A DNA stretch of 64,000 nt from Alphaproteobacteria bacterium (GCA_022826665.1 JAJDUK010000093.1:1-64000); one strand, 5' to 3'; shown: positions 1 to 8,982, counted from the stretch's first letter. Notes: a model not told the origin generated them from the letters alone. Program-made: numbers and translations.

Positions 1-231
1 CGATCCGCATATCTCCATACAGGCCCGCGGCGCACCAATGCCGCATCGAGAGGCCGGACACACGGAAGCACCTGACCGCATGCCCAACCCTCCAAAGAAA
101 ATGCTTGCATCAACGGGGGCGTCCACACACGGGCATGACGATGTGGGGGAAGGGGCGGGCGCTCGATTCATGATTCGGCGCGACGTTCGCTTGGCTTACG
201 CGCCTCTCGGCGCGGCGCGCAGTCGCGTGCT

Positions 232-248
232 CCGGACCTACGGTCCGG
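232..248. terminator. Hairpin, possible weak terminator
   Basis: The arms CCGGACC (232-238) and GGTCCGG (242-248) pair perfectly around a 3-base loop and are followed on the plus strand by CCCTCTTTA. The T-run is poor, so intrinsic termination is only a possibility. No gene ending here lies inside the window. Confidence 0.3.
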
Positions 249-290
249 CCCTCTTTATGGCAGACGGCTCGTCTGTTGCCGGGCAAACGC

Positions 291-317
291 CCCGGACCAT
301 GGTGCGGTGCACGGCGC
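291..317. repeat. Dispersed intergenic repeat, copy 1, conserved core
   Basis: This 27-base block (beginning CCCGGACCATGGTGCG) recurs at 40744-40770 with a single mismatch (G against A in GGTGCRTGC). Both copies lie in gene-free DNA and both are followed about 70-110 bases later by C-rich TATCCCGC-type repeats, so they look like two members of one element family. Copy 1 carries the longer repeat array. Confidence 0.7.
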
Positions 318-418
318 GGAGCGGGGATGTCATGATCGCTATATGAGTGCGCGAACGAACATGCTGCGGCTGGCGTCGCCGCCAGAGATGTCCGGGCCGG
401 GCGGCTGTCCCGCGCGAT

Positions 419-555
419 CCCACTTATCCCACCTTATCCCACCTAATCTCACCTATCCCACTTATGCCGCTTGTCCCGCGTATGCCACTTATCCCGCCGA
501 ATCCCGGTTATCCCGCTTATCCCGCGGAATCCCGGCTGGTCCCGCCGAATCCCGG
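419..555. repeat. Degenerate 9-10-bp tandem repeats, TATCCCRCY type
   Basis: About fifteen consecutive units of 9 to 10 bases share a core like TATCCCGC or AATCCCGG. Unit length drifts between 9 and 11, so it is not a clean coding repeat. The array ends just before the stop codon of the ABC-type membrane protein. Units are too short, and lack unique spacers, for CRISPR. A shorter relative of the same array is at 40835-40882. Confidence 0.75.
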
Positions 556-564
556 TCGTCCGTC

Positions 565-1434
565 TCACCGGGCGCCCGCGGGCGGTGCCTCCGTCGTTGT
601 CGGGGGCGTCGCCACCATGGCGGTGAGCCGGCCCGAATTCTCCCGCAAGCGAAGCCACTGCTGGTAGTAGAGGGGAAGCGCCATCACCGCCTCCATGAAC
701 TGGAAGACGTACATGACGATGGCGAAGACCTTGCCGTACTCGACGATGTTGTCCGCCGCCGCCCCGATGGAGAAGACAAGCAGGGCGATCATGAAGAGCC
801 AGACGATCCCGAAATTGGCGGCTTCGAGGTCTGAGAGCTTGATGTTCCAGCGCATCATGGCGCGGATGTGGCTGCCGACGCGCGCGGCGTCGCCGCTTTC
901 GACGGCATCCACCTGCTGCTCGTACTGGTCGTTGTAGCTGCGGTTGAAGCGCGTGGTCAGCCGTCCGGTCAGCACGTAGACCGCCACCGTCACGCAGATG
1001 ACGACGACGCAGCCGACGAAGATGGGCAGGTCCAGGGTCGAGAGGATGAGAATCACGCCAGCGAGCTGAAGGACGTTGGTAATGAGCTCGGGGAGGGAAT
1101 TCTCGAGAAACTCGACGATCTCGCGGAGCATCCCGAGGCGCGCGGTCTTGGTCGACGTGCTGCTCCCGGATTGACCGGCCACCAGCTCCTCGCCGAGCTT
1201 GGCGTAGATGCGGGCGTAAGCCCGGCTGTCCACGATCCGCCGGAGGATGGCGATCGCCATGGCGGCGATGCCGAGAATGGCGAGCTCGTAGAGGCCGTGC
1301 CACGAGTCAGCGAGGATGCCGTCGATGGCCCGGCCGATGACCAGCGGAAACAGGATCCAGCCTGCGGACTCCAGCACGATCAGCAGGAGGGTCAGCGAAA
1401 TGCGGGCGGCGAAGCGCTTCAGGAGCATGCTCAA
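565..1434 (-). CDS. ABC transporter six-transmembrane-domain protein lacking an ATPase domain
   Basis: This 289-residue protein reads as the membrane half of an ABC exporter. Hydrophobic helices lie near residues 8-35, 45-65, 115-150 and 205-235, and the sequence ends without Walker A, signature or Walker B motifs. Stand-alone six-helix ABC proteins of this length are a known family whose ATPase partner, if any, is unidentified; none is encoded next to it here. The longest start is TTG (1434). An ATG two codons in (1428) is equally possible and changes almost nothing. Its 3' end abuts the C-rich repeat array. Substrate unknown. Confidence 0.75.
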   Translation of the reverse strand: MSMLLKRFAARISLTLLLIVLESAGWILFPLVIGRAIDGILADSWHGLYELAILGIAAMAIAILRRIVDSRAYARIYAKLGEELVAGQSGSSTSTKTARLGMLREIVEFLENSLPELITNVLQLAGVILILSTLDLPIFVGCVVVICVTVAVYVLTGRLTTRFNRSYNDQYEQQVDAVESGDAARVGSHIRAMMRWNIKLSDLEAANFGIVWLFMIALLVFSIGAAADNIVEYGKVFAIVMYVFQFMEAVMALPLYYQQWLRLRENSGRLTAMVATPPTTTEAPPAGAR

Positions 1435-1492
1435 CGCATGAGACTCCGACTATGGATTGCGGTGATCGGAGGCGGTCGGGCCGGGCGGGCGC

Positions 1493-3436
1493 CTACTCGA
1501 ATGACGAGAGGCGCGCGAGAAGCTGCGCGATCTCGGCATCGCTCACTTGCGCCGGGCGGTACCATGAGCGCTCGGACGCGCTCACGATCTTCTGCCGGTC
1601 CGCCGGCTCATCGGGAACGAAGCCGATCCAGAGCTCGCTCATCTCGTCCGTGGTCTCCCAGCCCCAGGTCACGGTCTCAGGCTCCAGCGCCGGGTTCTGG
1701 GGATTGTCCGCCGTGTTGTCGTAGCGCACCCAGGCGTCGATGCGGCTGCCCGCCGGCAGGTGGACCGGCTCCCGGTAGGCGAAGGTGTTCTGCCAGCGGA
1801 AGTCCCAGTCGGCGATGCGGATGAGGGGGCGCTCGCTGCCGTCGGGCAGGATGGCGATGGCGATGAACTCGCGGCCGAGAAAGTGCATGTGCGGGGTCAC
1901 GTCGGTCAGCGCCATGCCGGAGGGGACGTCCATGGAGAAGCGTCGCCAGTAGCTCTCCTCGCCCGGCGGAATGCGCAGGTCCTGGGTGCCGATGACCACG
2001 CCATCGACGTAGCGCTCGACCGGCTCCCTGGCGAAATGGAAGCCCACCTCGCTCCGGTCGGTCGTGGCCTTGCCGTTCAGGTGATAATGCACCTCCAGCA
2101 CCAGGTCCCCGCCCCTGGGCAGCCACATGCCGAGCCCCTTGTCGAGGACGTAGGGCTGCACCCCCGGCGCCCAGCCGCCGATGCCGTAAGCGTTGTAGTC
2201 GAGGAAGGCCCCGGTGCCGAAGACCGAGAAGCCCGGCTCCGCGTCCTTCGCATCCGCCGCCCTGGCGCGGCCGCTGTAGTCCATCAGGTAGTTGGCGTGG
2301 TGCACCACCTTGGCATCGCCGGGGCTGAATTCGAGCGCTGCCACCACCTTGTCCTCGGTGAAGCCGGTGGGGATGACGAAGTAGCGGTAGATGTCGTCGC
2401 CGTCCGCCGGCACCTGGAAGGGCTCGGTCATGCTGAGCACCAGGTCCGGCTCGCCCAGTTGCCACTTCGAGCCGGAGCGGATGGAGGCCGGCATGGCATC
2501 GCCCGCATCGCCCAGGCGGGCGCCGTTCTCCGACCACGACGCGAGCAGCGCGATCTGACGGTCGCTGAGGCGGCGCGCGTCGCGGAACGCGCCGAAGCCG
2601 GGCACCGCGCGCCACGGCGGCATCAGGCGCTCGCCGGCCATGAAGGAGACCATGCGGTGCCAGCGCTTCGCGTTGTCGTAGCCTTCGAGGGAGAAGGGGG
2701 CGATGCCGCCCTGCCGGTGGCATTCGACGCAGTTCACTTCCAGCAGCGGGGCGATGTGGCGGTTGTAGGTGACTTCGTCGAGGCCTGTGCCGTTGGCGCC
2801 GGCCCGGTTCCAGTCGTGGTGAAAGCACCCGACCGCCTCGGTGGCGTAGGGTTCCGGCTGGCCGCCGTCGGCCATCGCCTCGATGACGGTGCGCAGGTCG
2901 TGCGAGGAGATTCGCGTGCGCAGCCTGCCGACGGCGGCGAAGCGATCGTCGATGCGGCCCTGGTAGACGACCCGGTCGGCGGTGGAAATCACGAAGGCCT
3001 CCGACATGACGCGGGGGCCGAGACGGAGCGCCAGATCGCCGGTGCTGTCCAGGATGACCGGGAACGCGATGCCGAAATCGTCCACGAAATCCGTGCTCTG
3101 GCGCCAGGTGATGTTAGGGTTCGACAGGACGCCGTAGAGCGCCACGCCATTCGCGCGCGCTTCGGCGTGAAGCGCGTTGAGCGTCGGCACGTAGCGCGTG
3201 GCGACGGGGCAGGCGGTATCGAGAAAGACCAGGACCGCCGGCTGCACCGCGCCTGCGGAGACGCCGATGCGGTGGTGGTGGCCTTTCACGTCGGTCACGC
3301 GGACCCCGATCAGATCGACCGCGTCGCCCGGTCCCGGCGAGGCGGCGGCGGCGATCGACGGCGCAGCGGCCAACAGGCAGACGAGAACGAGAAGGGCGCG
3401 AAGTCGCTTCGCGATGGCGTTCATCATGGTCGTCAT
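1493..3436 (-). CDS. Secreted redoxin / cytochrome c / ascorbate-type copper monooxygenase fusion
   Basis: This 647-residue protein begins with a signal peptide (about 1-31), then a thioredoxin-fold redoxin domain (about 35-190, single TACP cysteine at 76), a c-type haem motif CVECH (236-240), and a C-terminal domain resembling peptidylglycine/dopamine monooxygenases. All expected copper ligands can be read: HH 379-380, H450 in EVHYH, H516 and H518 in PHMHF, and Met599 in TDEM. A periplasmic copper oxygenase with a built-in electron-transfer domain is inferred; the substrate is unknown. The ATG at 3436 overlaps the TetR stop codon (ATGA), so the two are translationally coupled. ATGs at 3427 and 3424 are alternatives. 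Confidence 0.75.
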   Translation of the reverse strand: MTTMMNAIAKRLRALLVLVCLLAAAPSIAAAASPGPGDAVDLIGVRVTDVKGHHHRIGVSAGAVQPAVLVFLDTACPVATRYVPTLNALHAEARANGVALYGVLSNPNITWRQSTDFVDDFGIAFPVILDSTGDLALRLGPRVMSEAFVISTADRVVYQGRIDDRFAAVGRLRTRISSHDLRTVIEAMADGGQPEPYATEAVGCFHHDWNRAGANGTGLDEVTYNRHIAPLLEVNCVECHRQGGIAPFSLEGYDNAKRWHRMVSFMAGERLMPPWRAVPGFGAFRDARRLSDRQIALLASWSENGARLGDAGDAMPASIRSGSKWQLGEPDLVLSMTEPFQVPADGDDIYRYFVIPTGFTEDKVVAALEFSPGDAKVVHHANYLMDYSGRARAADAKDAEPGFSVFGTGAFLDYNAYGIGGWAPGVQPYVLDKGLGMWLPRGGDLVLEVHYHLNGKATTDRSEVGFHFAREPVERYVDGVVIGTQDLRIPPGEESYWRRFSMDVPSGMALTDVTPHMHFLGREFIAIAILPDGSERPLIRIADWDFRWQNTFAYREPVHLPAGSRIDAWVRYDNTADNPQNPALEPETVTWGWETTDEMSELWIGFVPDEPADRQKIVSASERSWYRPAQVSDAEIAQLLARLSSFE

Positions 3437-3984
3437 GAGCCCAATCCTTCGAGCAGTGTGCGCAGTGCCAGGTCGGCCGCGTGCGCGGGCGCGAGATTTC
3501 CCGCCGCGACTTCCGACCAGGCGAGCCAGACCTGTGCATCGATGTTGACGACCGCCCAGCTGCGCGGCACGTCGGCGGCGATCACGCCTTCCGCCTTGAG
3601 GTCGTCCACCAGGTGCCCGAGCCAGTCGAGCTCCTCGGCGTACCGCTTGCGCACGGCTTCGTCGTCGACGGCCTCGGACACCAGAAAGTGATAGCGATCG
3701 CCGAGCGGGATCACCGCTTCCAGCATGCGCGACAGACGATCCCGTGCGGTGTGCGCGTCCTGGAGCGCCTCGGCGGTCGCGGTGTCGATCTGGTCCATGC
3801 ACTGCCGGGAGGCGGCGGCGATGAGGTCGCCGCGCGAGGGGAAATGGCGGTGCAGGCTCGCCCGGCCGACGCCGGCGCGGCTCGCGATCTCGGAGAGAGA
3901 CGCGCCCGAATTGCGCGCGAGCGTGTCGATGGCCGCATCGAGTACGGCCTGCCGTGTCGAGGGTCTGAGCGGTCGTTCGGGCAT
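3433..3984 (-). CDS. TetR-family transcriptional regulator
   Basis: This 183-residue protein has the TetR layout: an N-terminal helix-turn-helix at about residues 12-55 (ASLSEIASRAGVGRASLHRHF) followed by a helical ligand-binding and dimerisation domain. Its stop codon overlaps the start of the redoxin/copper-monooxygenase gene by four bases, so it is very likely co-transcribed with that gene and controls it. A dyad ACAATATTGT sits 12 bases upstream of the ATG, where autorepression would be expected. There is no Shine-Dalgarno sequence. The frame stays open far upstream, but that extension is antisense to the aminotransferase and was not used. Confidence 0.9.
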   Translation of the reverse strand: MPERPLRPSTRQAVLDAAIDTLARNSGASLSEIASRAGVGRASLHRHFPSRGDLIAAASRQCMDQIDTATAEALQDAHTARDRLSRMLEAVIPLGDRYHFLVSEAVDDEAVRKRYAEELDWLGHLVDDLKAEGVIAADVPRSWAVVNIDAQVWLAWSEVAAGNLAPAHAADLALRTLLEGLGS

Positions 3985-3991
3985 GGCGTCG

Positions 3992-4019
3992 TGATACAAT
4001 ATTGTCTCACATGAGGCAA
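3992..4019 (-). promoter_or_regulatory. Candidate TetR-gene promoter with overlapping operator dyad
   Basis: On the minus strand TTGCCT (4019-4014) and GTATCA (3997-3992) are separated by 16 bases and resemble -35 and -10 boxes. The perfect palindrome ACAATATTGT (3996-4005) lies between and over them, a typical repressor position. The -10 box is only about seven bases from the ATG, which would give a leaderless or nearly leaderless message. The dyad also faces the divergent aminotransferase gene. Confidence 0.45.
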
Positions 4020-4110
4020 CATTCAACCCCTCGCGCCGCGCCCCCCCTCGCGGCGCGGCGTGATAGGATCGCGCGCCTCGACACCAACCACGATCCCAGG
4101 TGCCCGGTCC

Positions 4111-5448
4111 ATGCCTCTCGACGACATCAACTATCCCGAGAACCCCAACGATCTCGAAGCCTTCTGGATGCCGTTCACGGCGAACAAGGGTTACAAGCAG
4201 AAGCCGTGCCTGATGACGCGCGCCAAGGGCATGCACTACTACACGCCGGGCGGCCGCGAGATCCTGGACGGCACCGCCGGTCTCTGGTGCTGCAACGCGG
4301 GCCACGGCCACGAGAAGATCGTGGCGGCGATCAAGGCGCAGGCCGAGCGCATGGACTTCGCGCCGACCTTCCAGCTCGGCCACCCGGCCGCCTTCGAGTT
4401 CGCCAACCGGCTGGTGGACCTCGCGCCCGGCGATCTCGACCACGTGTTCTTCACAAACTCGGGCTCGGAGTCGGCGGACACCGCGCTCAAGATCGCGCTC
4501 GGCTATCACTACGTGCGCGGCAAAGGCTCGAAGACCCGGCTGATCGGGCGCGAGCGCGGCTACCACGGCACCAACTTCGGCGGTACCTCCGTCGGCGGCA
4601 TCGTCAAGAACCGCATGTTCTACGGCAGCCTGCTCTCGGGCGTGGATCACATCCGCCACACCCACGACCTGGAGCACCAGGCCTTCAGCCGCGGCGAGCC
4701 CGAGTGGGGCGCGCACCTGGCGGACGACCTGGAGCGGCTGGCGGCGCTGCACGATCCTTCCACCATCGCGGCGGTGATCGTGGAGCCGGTGGCGGGCTCC
4801 ACCGGCGTGCTGGTGCCGCCCAGGGGCTACCTGCGCCGGCTCCGCGAAATCTGCGACAAGCACGACATCCTGCTGATCTTCGACGAGGTGATTACCGGGT
4901 TCGGCCGCCTCGGCGCGAGCTTCGCGGCGGACTACTTCGACGTGCAGCCGGACATCCTGACCACCGCCAAGGGGCTCACCAACGCGACCGTGCCCATGGG
5001 CGCGGTGTTCTGCCGGAGCAAGATCTACGACGCCTTCATCGAGAACACCAAGCAGGGCATCGAGCTCTTCCACGGCTACACCTATTCCGGCCACCCGCTG
5101 GCGTCGGCAGCGGGGATCGCGACGCTCGACGTCTACCGCGAGGAGAGGCTGTTCGAGCGCGCCGCCGAGCTCGCGCCCTACTGGGAGGACGCGCTCTGGT
5201 CGCTCAAGGGCGGGCACCACGTGATCGACCTGCGCAACCTCGGCATCGTCGCCGGCATCGAGCTGGAACCCCGGCCTGGCGCGCCCACTGCGCGCGCCGT
5301 CGAGACCTTTCACAAGTGCTTCGACGAAGGCGTGCTGATCCGGGTCACGGCCGACACCATCGCGCTCTCGCCGCCGCTGATCGTCGAGAAGAACCAGATC
5401 GACCGGATCTTCGACACCATCGGCGGCGTGCTGAAGACGGTGGACTGA
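4111..5448 (+). CDS. Class III omega-amino acid:pyruvate-type aminotransferase
   Basis: A 445-residue, full-length PLP-dependent class III aminotransferase. Visible features are the cofactor phosphate-binding segment [16 protein letters not shown], the acidic [11 protein letters not shown] motif that contacts the pyridine nitrogen, and the Schiff-base lysine in TTAKGLTN. The N-terminal segment [16 protein letters not shown] is typical of beta-alanine (omega-amino acid):pyruvate transaminases, so it probably moves an omega or beta amino group to pyruvate. ATG 4111 was chosen because family members begin just before this motif; upstream in-frame codons at 4060 lack conserved sequence. It heads a plus-strand group with the next two genes. 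Confidence 0.88.
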   Translation: MPLDDINYPENPNDLEAFWMPFTANKGYKQKPCLMTRAKGMHYYTPGGREILDGTAGLWCCNAGHGHEKIVAAIKAQAERMDFAPTFQLGHPAAFEFANRLVDLAPGDLDHVFFTNSGSESADTALKIALGYHYVRGKGSKTRLIGRERGYHGTNFGGTSVGGIVKNRMFYGSLLSGVDHIRHTHDLEHQAFSRGEPEWGAHLADDLERLAALHDPSTIAAVIVEPVAGSTGVLVPPRGYLRRLREICDKHDILLIFDEVITGFGRLGASFAADYFDVQPDILTTAKGLTNATVPMGAVFCRSKIYDAFIENTKQGIELFHGYTYSGHPLASAAGIATLDVYREERLFERAAELAPYWEDALWSLKGGHHVIDLRNLGIVAGIELEPRPGAPTARAVETFHKCFDEGVLIRVTADTIALSPPLIVEKNQIDRIFDTIGGVLKTVD

Positions 5449-5479
5449 GCGCGCGGGCGGACGACGGGGGAGCGGCAGG

Positions 5480-6679
5480 ATGATGCGGGCCTATATCGTC
5501 GGCACCCTCGATACCAAGGGGGATGAGCTGCTCTATCTCCGTGACCTGCTCGCGGCGGATGGCGTGCAGGCCTGCGTCGTGGATGTGGGCACCGGGAGCG
5601 CAGAGCGTCCCGCCGGCGTGGACGTGAGCGCGGCGGAGGTCGCCGCCCACCATCCCGACGGCGCCGATGCGGTGCTGAGCCTCGAAGATCGCGGCCAGGC
5701 GGTCGCCGCCATGGGCGAGGCGCTGGCGCGCTTCCTGCCCACGCGCGATGACATCGGCGGGGTGATCGGGGCAGGGGGCTCCGGCAACACCGCGCTGGTT
5801 TCCATCGGGATGCAGGCGCTCCCCATCGGGGTGCCGCGGGTGCTGGTCTCCACCGTCGCGTCGGGCAACGTCGCGCCCTACGTTGGGCCCAACGACATCA
5901 CCATGATGTACTCGGTGGTGGACATCGCCGGGCTCAACCGCATCTCGCGGGTGGTGCTCGCCAACGCGGCGCACGCGCTCGCCGGCATGATGCGGGGCAC
6001 GGCGCCGGCGGCCGAGGACAAGCCCGCCATCGGGCTCACCATGTTCGGCGTCACCACGCCCTGCGTGGATCAAGTCCGCGCCGCGCTCGAGGCGCGCTAC
6101 GACTGCTTGGTCTTCCACGCCACCGGGACCGGCGGGCGCTCGATGGAGAAGCTGGTCGATTCAGGTCTGGTGCTGGGCTGCATCGACAGCACCACGACGG
6201 AGGTGTGCGATCACCTGATGGGCGGCGTCTTCAGCGCGGGCGGGGACCGGCTCGGCGCCTTCGCGCGGACCGGCCTGCCCTACGTGGGCTCGTGCGGGGC
6301 GCTCGACATGGTGAACTTCGGCGCGCGTGAGACCGTGCCCGCGCAGTACGAAAGCCGCACCTTCCACATCCACAATCCCAACGTGACGCTCATGCGCACG
6401 ACCGCCGACGAGAACCGCGCCATGGGCGAATGGATTGGCGCCAGGCTCAACGCCTGCGCGGGGCCGGTGCGGTTCCTGATCCCCGAGCAGGGGGTCTCGC
6501 TGATCGACGCGCCGGGGATGCCGTTCCACGATCCGGACGCCGACGCGGCGCTCTTCGAGGCGCTGGAGCGGACGGTCGAGCAAAGCGACACAAGGCGCCT
6601 GATCCGCCTGCCGTTCCACATCAACGACGACGATTTCGCCCAGGCTCTGGTCGAGTGCTGGAACGAGATCGCCGCCTGA
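5480..6679 (+). CDS. UPF0261 / Tm-1-like ATP-binding domain protein
   Basis: This 399-residue protein starts with the family hallmark [13 protein letters not shown] and continues with [12 protein letters not shown] and [14 protein letters not shown], both conserved glycine-rich segments of the Tm-1-like family. The tomato antiviral protein Tm-1 has this domain at its N terminus; the bacterial biochemical role is not established. It lies 32 bases after the aminotransferase and 22 bases before its usual partner, the TIM-barrel protein. GC-rich ribosome-binding sequence GGGGGAGCGGCAGG precedes the ATG. Confidence 0.88.
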   Translation: MMRAYIVGTLDTKGDELLYLRDLLAADGVQACVVDVGTGSAERPAGVDVSAAEVAAHHPDGADAVLSLEDRGQAVAAMGEALARFLPTRDDIGGVIGAGGSGNTALVSIGMQALPIGVPRVLVSTVASGNVAPYVGPNDITMMYSVVDIAGLNRISRVVLANAAHALAGMMRGTAPAAEDKPAIGLTMFGVTTPCVDQVRAALEARYDCLVFHATGTGGRSMEKLVDSGLVLGCIDSTTTEVCDHLMGGVFSAGGDRLGAFARTGLPYVGSCGALDMVNFGARETVPAQYESRTFHIHNPNVTLMRTTADENRAMGEWIGARLNACAGPVRFLIPEQGVSLIDAPGMPFHDPDADAALFEALERTVEQSDTRRLIRLPFHINDDDFAQALVECWNEIAA

Positions 6680-6701
6680 GCCGGACACAGGGAGGCCGAC
6701 A

Positions 6702-7532
6702 GTGCCGGGCATGGATCGCCGAACGCTGCTCGAGAGATTTCACGGCATGATCGCCAGCCGCAAGCCGATCATCGGCGGCGGCGCCGGCACCGGGCTCTCG
6801 GCCAAGTGCGAGGAGGCAGGCGGCATCGACCTCATCGTGATCTACAACTCGGGCCGCTACCGCATGGCGGGCCGGGGCTCGCTCGCCGGCCTGCTCGCCT
6901 ACGGCAACGCCAACGAGATCGTGAAGGAGATGGCGCACGAGGTGATCCCCGTGGTCAGCCGCACGCCGGTGCTGGCCGGGGTCAACGGCACCGATCCCTT
7001 CATGGTGTTCGACCGCTTCCTGGACGAGCTCAAGGCGCTGGGTTTTTCCGGCGTGCAGAACTTCCCCACCGTGGGACTCATCGACGGCGTCTTCCGCGCC
7101 AATCTGGAAGAGACCGGCATGGGCTTCGGCCTGGAGGTCGACATGATCCGCGCGGCCCACGAGGCGGACCTGCTCACCACGCCCTATGTCTTCTCGGAGG
7201 GCGATGCGGTCGCCATGACAGACGCCGGCGCCGACATCATCGTCTGCCACATGGGGCTCACCACCAGCGGCACCATCGGCGCGCAGACGGCGAAGTCGCT
7301 GGAAGAGTGCGTGACGTTGATCGATGCGTGGGCGCTCGCGGCCAAGGCCGTGCGCAAGGACGTCATCGTGCTCTGCCACGGCGGCCCCATCGCCTCGCCC
7401 GAGGACGCGACGTTCGTGCTGCAGAACGCGCAGCATGTGCACGGTTTCTACGGTGCCAGCAGCATGGAGCGCCTGCCCACCGAGGTCGCCATGACCGCGC
7501 AGACCAAGGCCTTCAAGGCGATCAGCTTCTGA
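6702..7532 (+). CDS. Phosphoenolpyruvate-hydrolase-family TIM-barrel protein (UPF0261 partner)
   Basis: This 276-residue protein has alternating strand-helix periodicity and the family segments [22 protein letters not shown] and [13 protein letters not shown], placing it in the TIM-barrel group annotated as phosphoenolpyruvate hydrolase-like. It corresponds to the C-terminal half of plant Tm-1 and fungal homologues, in which the UPF0261 and barrel halves are fused. GTG 6702 was chosen because GGAGG (6691-6695) lies six bases upstream; ATG 6711 is the alternative. It ends 12 bases before the convergent livF stop. The true reaction is unknown. Confidence 0.82.
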   Translation: MPGMDRRTLLERFHGMIASRKPIIGGGAGTGLSAKCEEAGGIDLIVIYNSGRYRMAGRGSLAGLLAYGNANEIVKEMAHEVIPVVSRTPVLAGVNGTDPFMVFDRFLDELKALGFSGVQNFPTVGLIDGVFRANLEETGMGFGLEVDMIRAAHEADLLTTPYVFSEGDAVAMTDAGADIIVCHMGLTTSGTIGAQTAKSLEECVTLIDAWALAAKAVRKDVIVLCHGGPIASPEDATFVLQNAQHVHGFYGASSMERLPTEVAMTAQTKAFKAISF

Positions 7533-7544
7533 CGGGGTGACGCC

Positions 7545-8234
7545 TCAAACTCCTAGGTATCTGTCCGTCAGTGCGGGCGTGAGATCGGTGCTGGCGCCGG
7601 ACCAGCAGGTCGCCCCTTTCTCCAGGATGACGCAGCGCTCGGCCACGGCCGTGAGCGCCGCGAGCGACTTGTCGACGACGAGGATGGAGAGACCGGCCTC
7701 CTTGAGGCGGGCGATCACCGACCAGATTTCGCGGCGGATGAGCGGGCCGAGCCCTTCCGTCGCCTCGTCCAGGATCAAGAGGCGGGGGTTGGTCATCAGT
7801 GCACGGCCGATGGCGAGCATCTGCTGCTCGCCGCCGGAGAGCGTGTTGGCCTTCTGATTGCGGCGCTCCGCGAGCTGGGGGAAGAGCGCGATCACCCGCT
7901 CTTCGTTCCAGTGGCCGGGGCGGGCGGCGGCGGTTAGGTTCTCGCGCACCGTCAGGGTCGGGAAGCAGCGCCGGCCCTCCGGTACCAGGCCGAGGCCGAG
8001 CCAGGCCGCCCTGTGCGAGGGGAGCCGCGCGAGATCGCGGCCGGCGAAGGCGATGCGGCCTTCGCGGTGCGGCATCATGCGGCAGATCGTCCTGATGGTG
8101 GTCGTCTTGCCCATGCCGTTGCGTCCCATCAGCGCCACGACCTCGCCTTCAGCGACGGCGAGATCGACGCCGAAGAGCGCCTGCGAGGTGCCGTAGAAGG
8201 CGGTGACGCCCGCGACCTCAAGCAGCGCCGTCAT
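7545..8234 (-). CDS. livF: Branched-chain amino-acid-type ABC transporter ATP-binding protein LivF
   Basis: At 229 residues this is a compact LivF-type ATPase with Walker A GRNGMGKTTT, the signature LSGGEQQM and Walker B LLILDEATEGL. It energises import through the LivHM channel together with LivG. The ATG at 8234 lies inside the end of livG (17-base overlap), implying coupled translation; the longer open frame upstream has no family similarity. The transport genes face an amidase and hydantoinase/oxoprolinase set, so the real substrate may be an amide or amino-acid derivative rather than leucine. Confidence 0.92.
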   Translation of the reverse strand: MTALLEVAGVTAFYGTSQALFGVDLAVAEGEVVALMGRNGMGKTTTIRTICRMMPHREGRIAFAGRDLARLPSHRAAWLGLGLVPEGRRCFPTLTVRENLTAAARPGHWNEERVIALFPQLAERRNQKANTLSGGEQQMLAIGRALMTNPRLLILDEATEGLGPLIRREIWSVIARLKEAGLSILVVDKSLAALTAVAERCVILEKGATCWSGASTDLTPALTDRYLGV

Positions 8235-8982
8235 GTCCCTCGTCCCCGAGGTAGGCGCCGCGGACCTCCTCGTTGGCGCGTATCTCCTCCGGCGTGCCGC
8301 TCGCGATGATGCGGCCGTAGACGATGACGGAGATGCGGTCGGCGAGCGCGAACACCGCATCCATGTCGTGCTCGACCAGCAGGATCGGAGCCTCCGCCCG
8401 CAGGTCATCGAGAATTTCGATCAGCTTTGCCGTGTTTTCCGGCCCCATGCCCGCCATGGGCTCGTCCAGCAGGAACGCCTTGGGCTTGAGCGCGAGCGCG
8501 ATGGCGATCTCCAGCGCCCTTCGCTCGCCGTGCGACATGTCGCCTGCGCGAACGTGGGCTCTGTCGTCCAGCAGGAGGCGTTCGAGGTGTGCCATCGCCT
8601 GCGTCATCAGTGGCTTGTCCTTGAGCGCCGGCCTGAGGAAGCGGAAGGTCTTCCGCTCCACCGATTGGACCGCCAGCATGACGTTCTGGAGCCCCGAGAA
8701 CTCCGGCGCGACGGAGGATACCTGGAACGTGCGCGCCAGCCCCAGTTGGGCGCGCGCCACCATGTCCAGGCGGTCGATGTCGCGGCCGGCGAAGCGGATC
8801 GAGCCGCTGTCCTGTCTGATCTCGCCCGCGATCTGCTTGATGACGGTGGACTTGCCGGCGCCGTTCGGCCCGATCAGCGCATGAATCTCGCCGGGCACGA
8901 GGTCGAGCGTCACCGCGTCGCTCGCGACCACCGCGCCGAAGCGCTTCGACAGCTTCTCGGTCTGGAGGATCGGCTCAGGCAT
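8218..8982 (-). CDS. livG: Branched-chain amino-acid-type ABC transporter ATP-binding protein LivG
   Basis: This 254-residue ATPase shows Walker A GPNGAGKSTV, the LivG-type signature MSHGERRALEIA and Walker B FLLDEPMAGM, followed by EHDMDAVF with the switch histidine. It pairs with LivF. Its start overlaps the end of livM by eight bases and its end overlaps livF by 17, the tight spacing usual in liv operons. Confidence 0.93.
   Translation of the reverse strand: MPEPILQTEKLSKRFGAVVASDAVTLDLVPGEIHALIGPNGAGKSTVIKQIAGEIRQDSGSIRFAGRDIDRLDMVARAQLGLARTFQVSSVAPEFSGLQNVMLAVQSVERKTFRFLRPALKDKPLMTQAMAHLERLLLDDRAHVRAGDMSHGERRALEIAIALALKPKAFLLDEPMAGMGPENTAKLIEILDDLRAEAPILLVEHDMDAVFALADRISVIVYGRIIASGTPEEIRANEEVRGAYLGDEGHDGAA

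Larger units (their letters stand above)
1..564. other. Intergenic region with no supported gene; hairpin and repeats
   Basis: I see no credible coding region here; the short open frames have no family features and overlap repeats. The stretch holds a perfect 7-bp hairpin at 232-248 (loop of 3), a 27-bp block at 291-317 that recurs at 40744, and degenerate C-rich tandem repeats at about 419-555 that run up to the stop codon of the next gene on the minus strand. The left edge may be the flank of a gene outside the window. Confidence 0.6.

Noticed and set aside
419-555. Possible CRISPR array or repeat-containing protein
   Set aside because: Units are only 9-11 bases, degenerate and without spacers, and unit length is not a multiple of three, so neither CRISPR nor a coding repeat fits.
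1760-3691. 643-codon open frame on the plus strand
   Set aside because: It is a shadow of the redoxin/copper-monooxygenase gene with no family similarity.
3985-5313. N-terminal extension of the TetR protein to 626 residues
   Set aside because: The extra sequence is the antisense of the aminotransferase gene; a normal TetR N terminus starts at ATG 3984.
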